Under the pieces are notes generated by a model. It saw only the letters and a program-made list of their open reading frames with translations. It was not told the origin of the DNA and made no database searches. Shown here piece by piece: positions 6,468 to 6,655 of a stretch of DNA of 6,655 bases. The translations under genes were made by a program, and so were the position numbers. How positions within the stretch are numbered: the first letter of the stretch is position 1; the number at the start of each line of letters is the position of its first letter. The DNA comes from Methanoregula sp. (GTDB lineage: Archaea; Halobacteriota; Methanomicrobia; Methanomicrobiales; Methanospirillaceae): assembly GCA_003157895.1 (NCBI GenBank), contig PMKW01000050.1, forward strand, positions 907 through 7,561, written 5' to 3'.

Positions 6468-6655
6468 GATCCGTATCCATTCCCGGGGCGGCCAGGGTGG
6501 CGTTACCGCAGCCCGGCTCCTTGCCCTTGCTGCAATCCATGACGGGAAATATGCGACCGCCGCCCCGTTCTACGGTGCCGAGCGCCGCGGGGCTCCCATC
6601 GTCTCGTTCGTCCGCATCGATGACAAGCCGATCAAGGTCTACAGCCAGATCAAAA
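6460..6655 (+). CDS. porG: pyruvate:ferredoxin oxidoreductase, gamma subunit, 3'-partial
   Basis: Sixty-five codons are visible before the window ends. The start [14 protein letters not shown], then AARLLALAA and [17 protein letters not shown], is the diagnostic N-terminal half of the gamma (PorG/VorC type) subunit, which bridges the alpha and beta subunits. The full protein is normally about 180 residues, so some 115 are missing. It overlaps the end of porA by eight bases and has its own GGTGA ribosome site, which indicates coupled translation. The ferredoxin-like delta subunit (porD), often adjacent in methanogens, is not between the visible genes and would have to lie further right or elsewhere. 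Confidence 0.93.
   Translation, partial: MFEIRIHSRGGQGGVTAARLLALAAIHDGKYATAAPFYGAERRGAPIVSFVRIDDKPIKVYSQIK

Overview
The window most likely comes from a methanogenic euryarchaeon of the Methanomicrobiales (Methanoregula, Methanosphaerula or Methanolinea type). This is an inference. It rests on a separately encoded archaeal-type pyruvate:ferredoxin oxidoreductase, a DUF2284 metal-binding protein, a histidine-kinase remnant whose C-terminus resembles kinases of this order, moderate GC content, and a mix of leaderless-looking and Shine-Dalgarno starts. No rRNA, tRNA, CRISPR array or intact mobile element is visible.

Layout. (1) At 1-634 (+) is most of a DUF2284 cysteine-rich protein. It is cut by the window edge and has an apparent one-base frameshift in a run of nine A (35-43). 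(2) Convergent to it, with only 3 bp between the stop codons, is a minus-strand pair. It consists of a regulatory subunit with an RCK_C domain (1777-2271) and a CPA2 cation/proton antiporter (638-1777). Together they look like the KhtT-KhtU K+/H+ efflux system of Bacillus. The pair is transcribed from a TATA-like promoter that has a perfect 8-bp inverted repeat (2301-2325) just upstream, a good operator candidate. (3) At about 2340-2860 is a gene-poor stretch holding a decayed piece of a histidine-kinase ATPase domain. (4) At 2861-4345 (+) is a 5'-nucleotidase/2',3'-cyclic phosphodiesterase family enzyme with no signal peptide. (5) From about 4471 to the right edge (+) is an operon of 2-oxoacid:ferredoxin oxidoreductase subunits in the order beta, alpha, gamma. 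The genes overlap at both junctions, and gamma is cut by the window end.

How the genes work together. KhtT is expected to gate KhtU in response to pH or a nucleotide ligand, for cation efflux and pH homeostasis. PorB (TPP and one 4Fe-4S cluster), PorA (substrate/TPP interface) and PorG form the core of an enzyme that interconverts acetyl-CoA + CO2 and pyruvate with ferredoxin, the main carbon-assimilation entry in methanogens. The nucleotidase and the DUF2284 protein have no evident functional link to these modules. I see no convincing new multi-gene system. The items most worth a second look are the operator-like palindrome, the two apparent frameshifts, and the unusual start region of porB.
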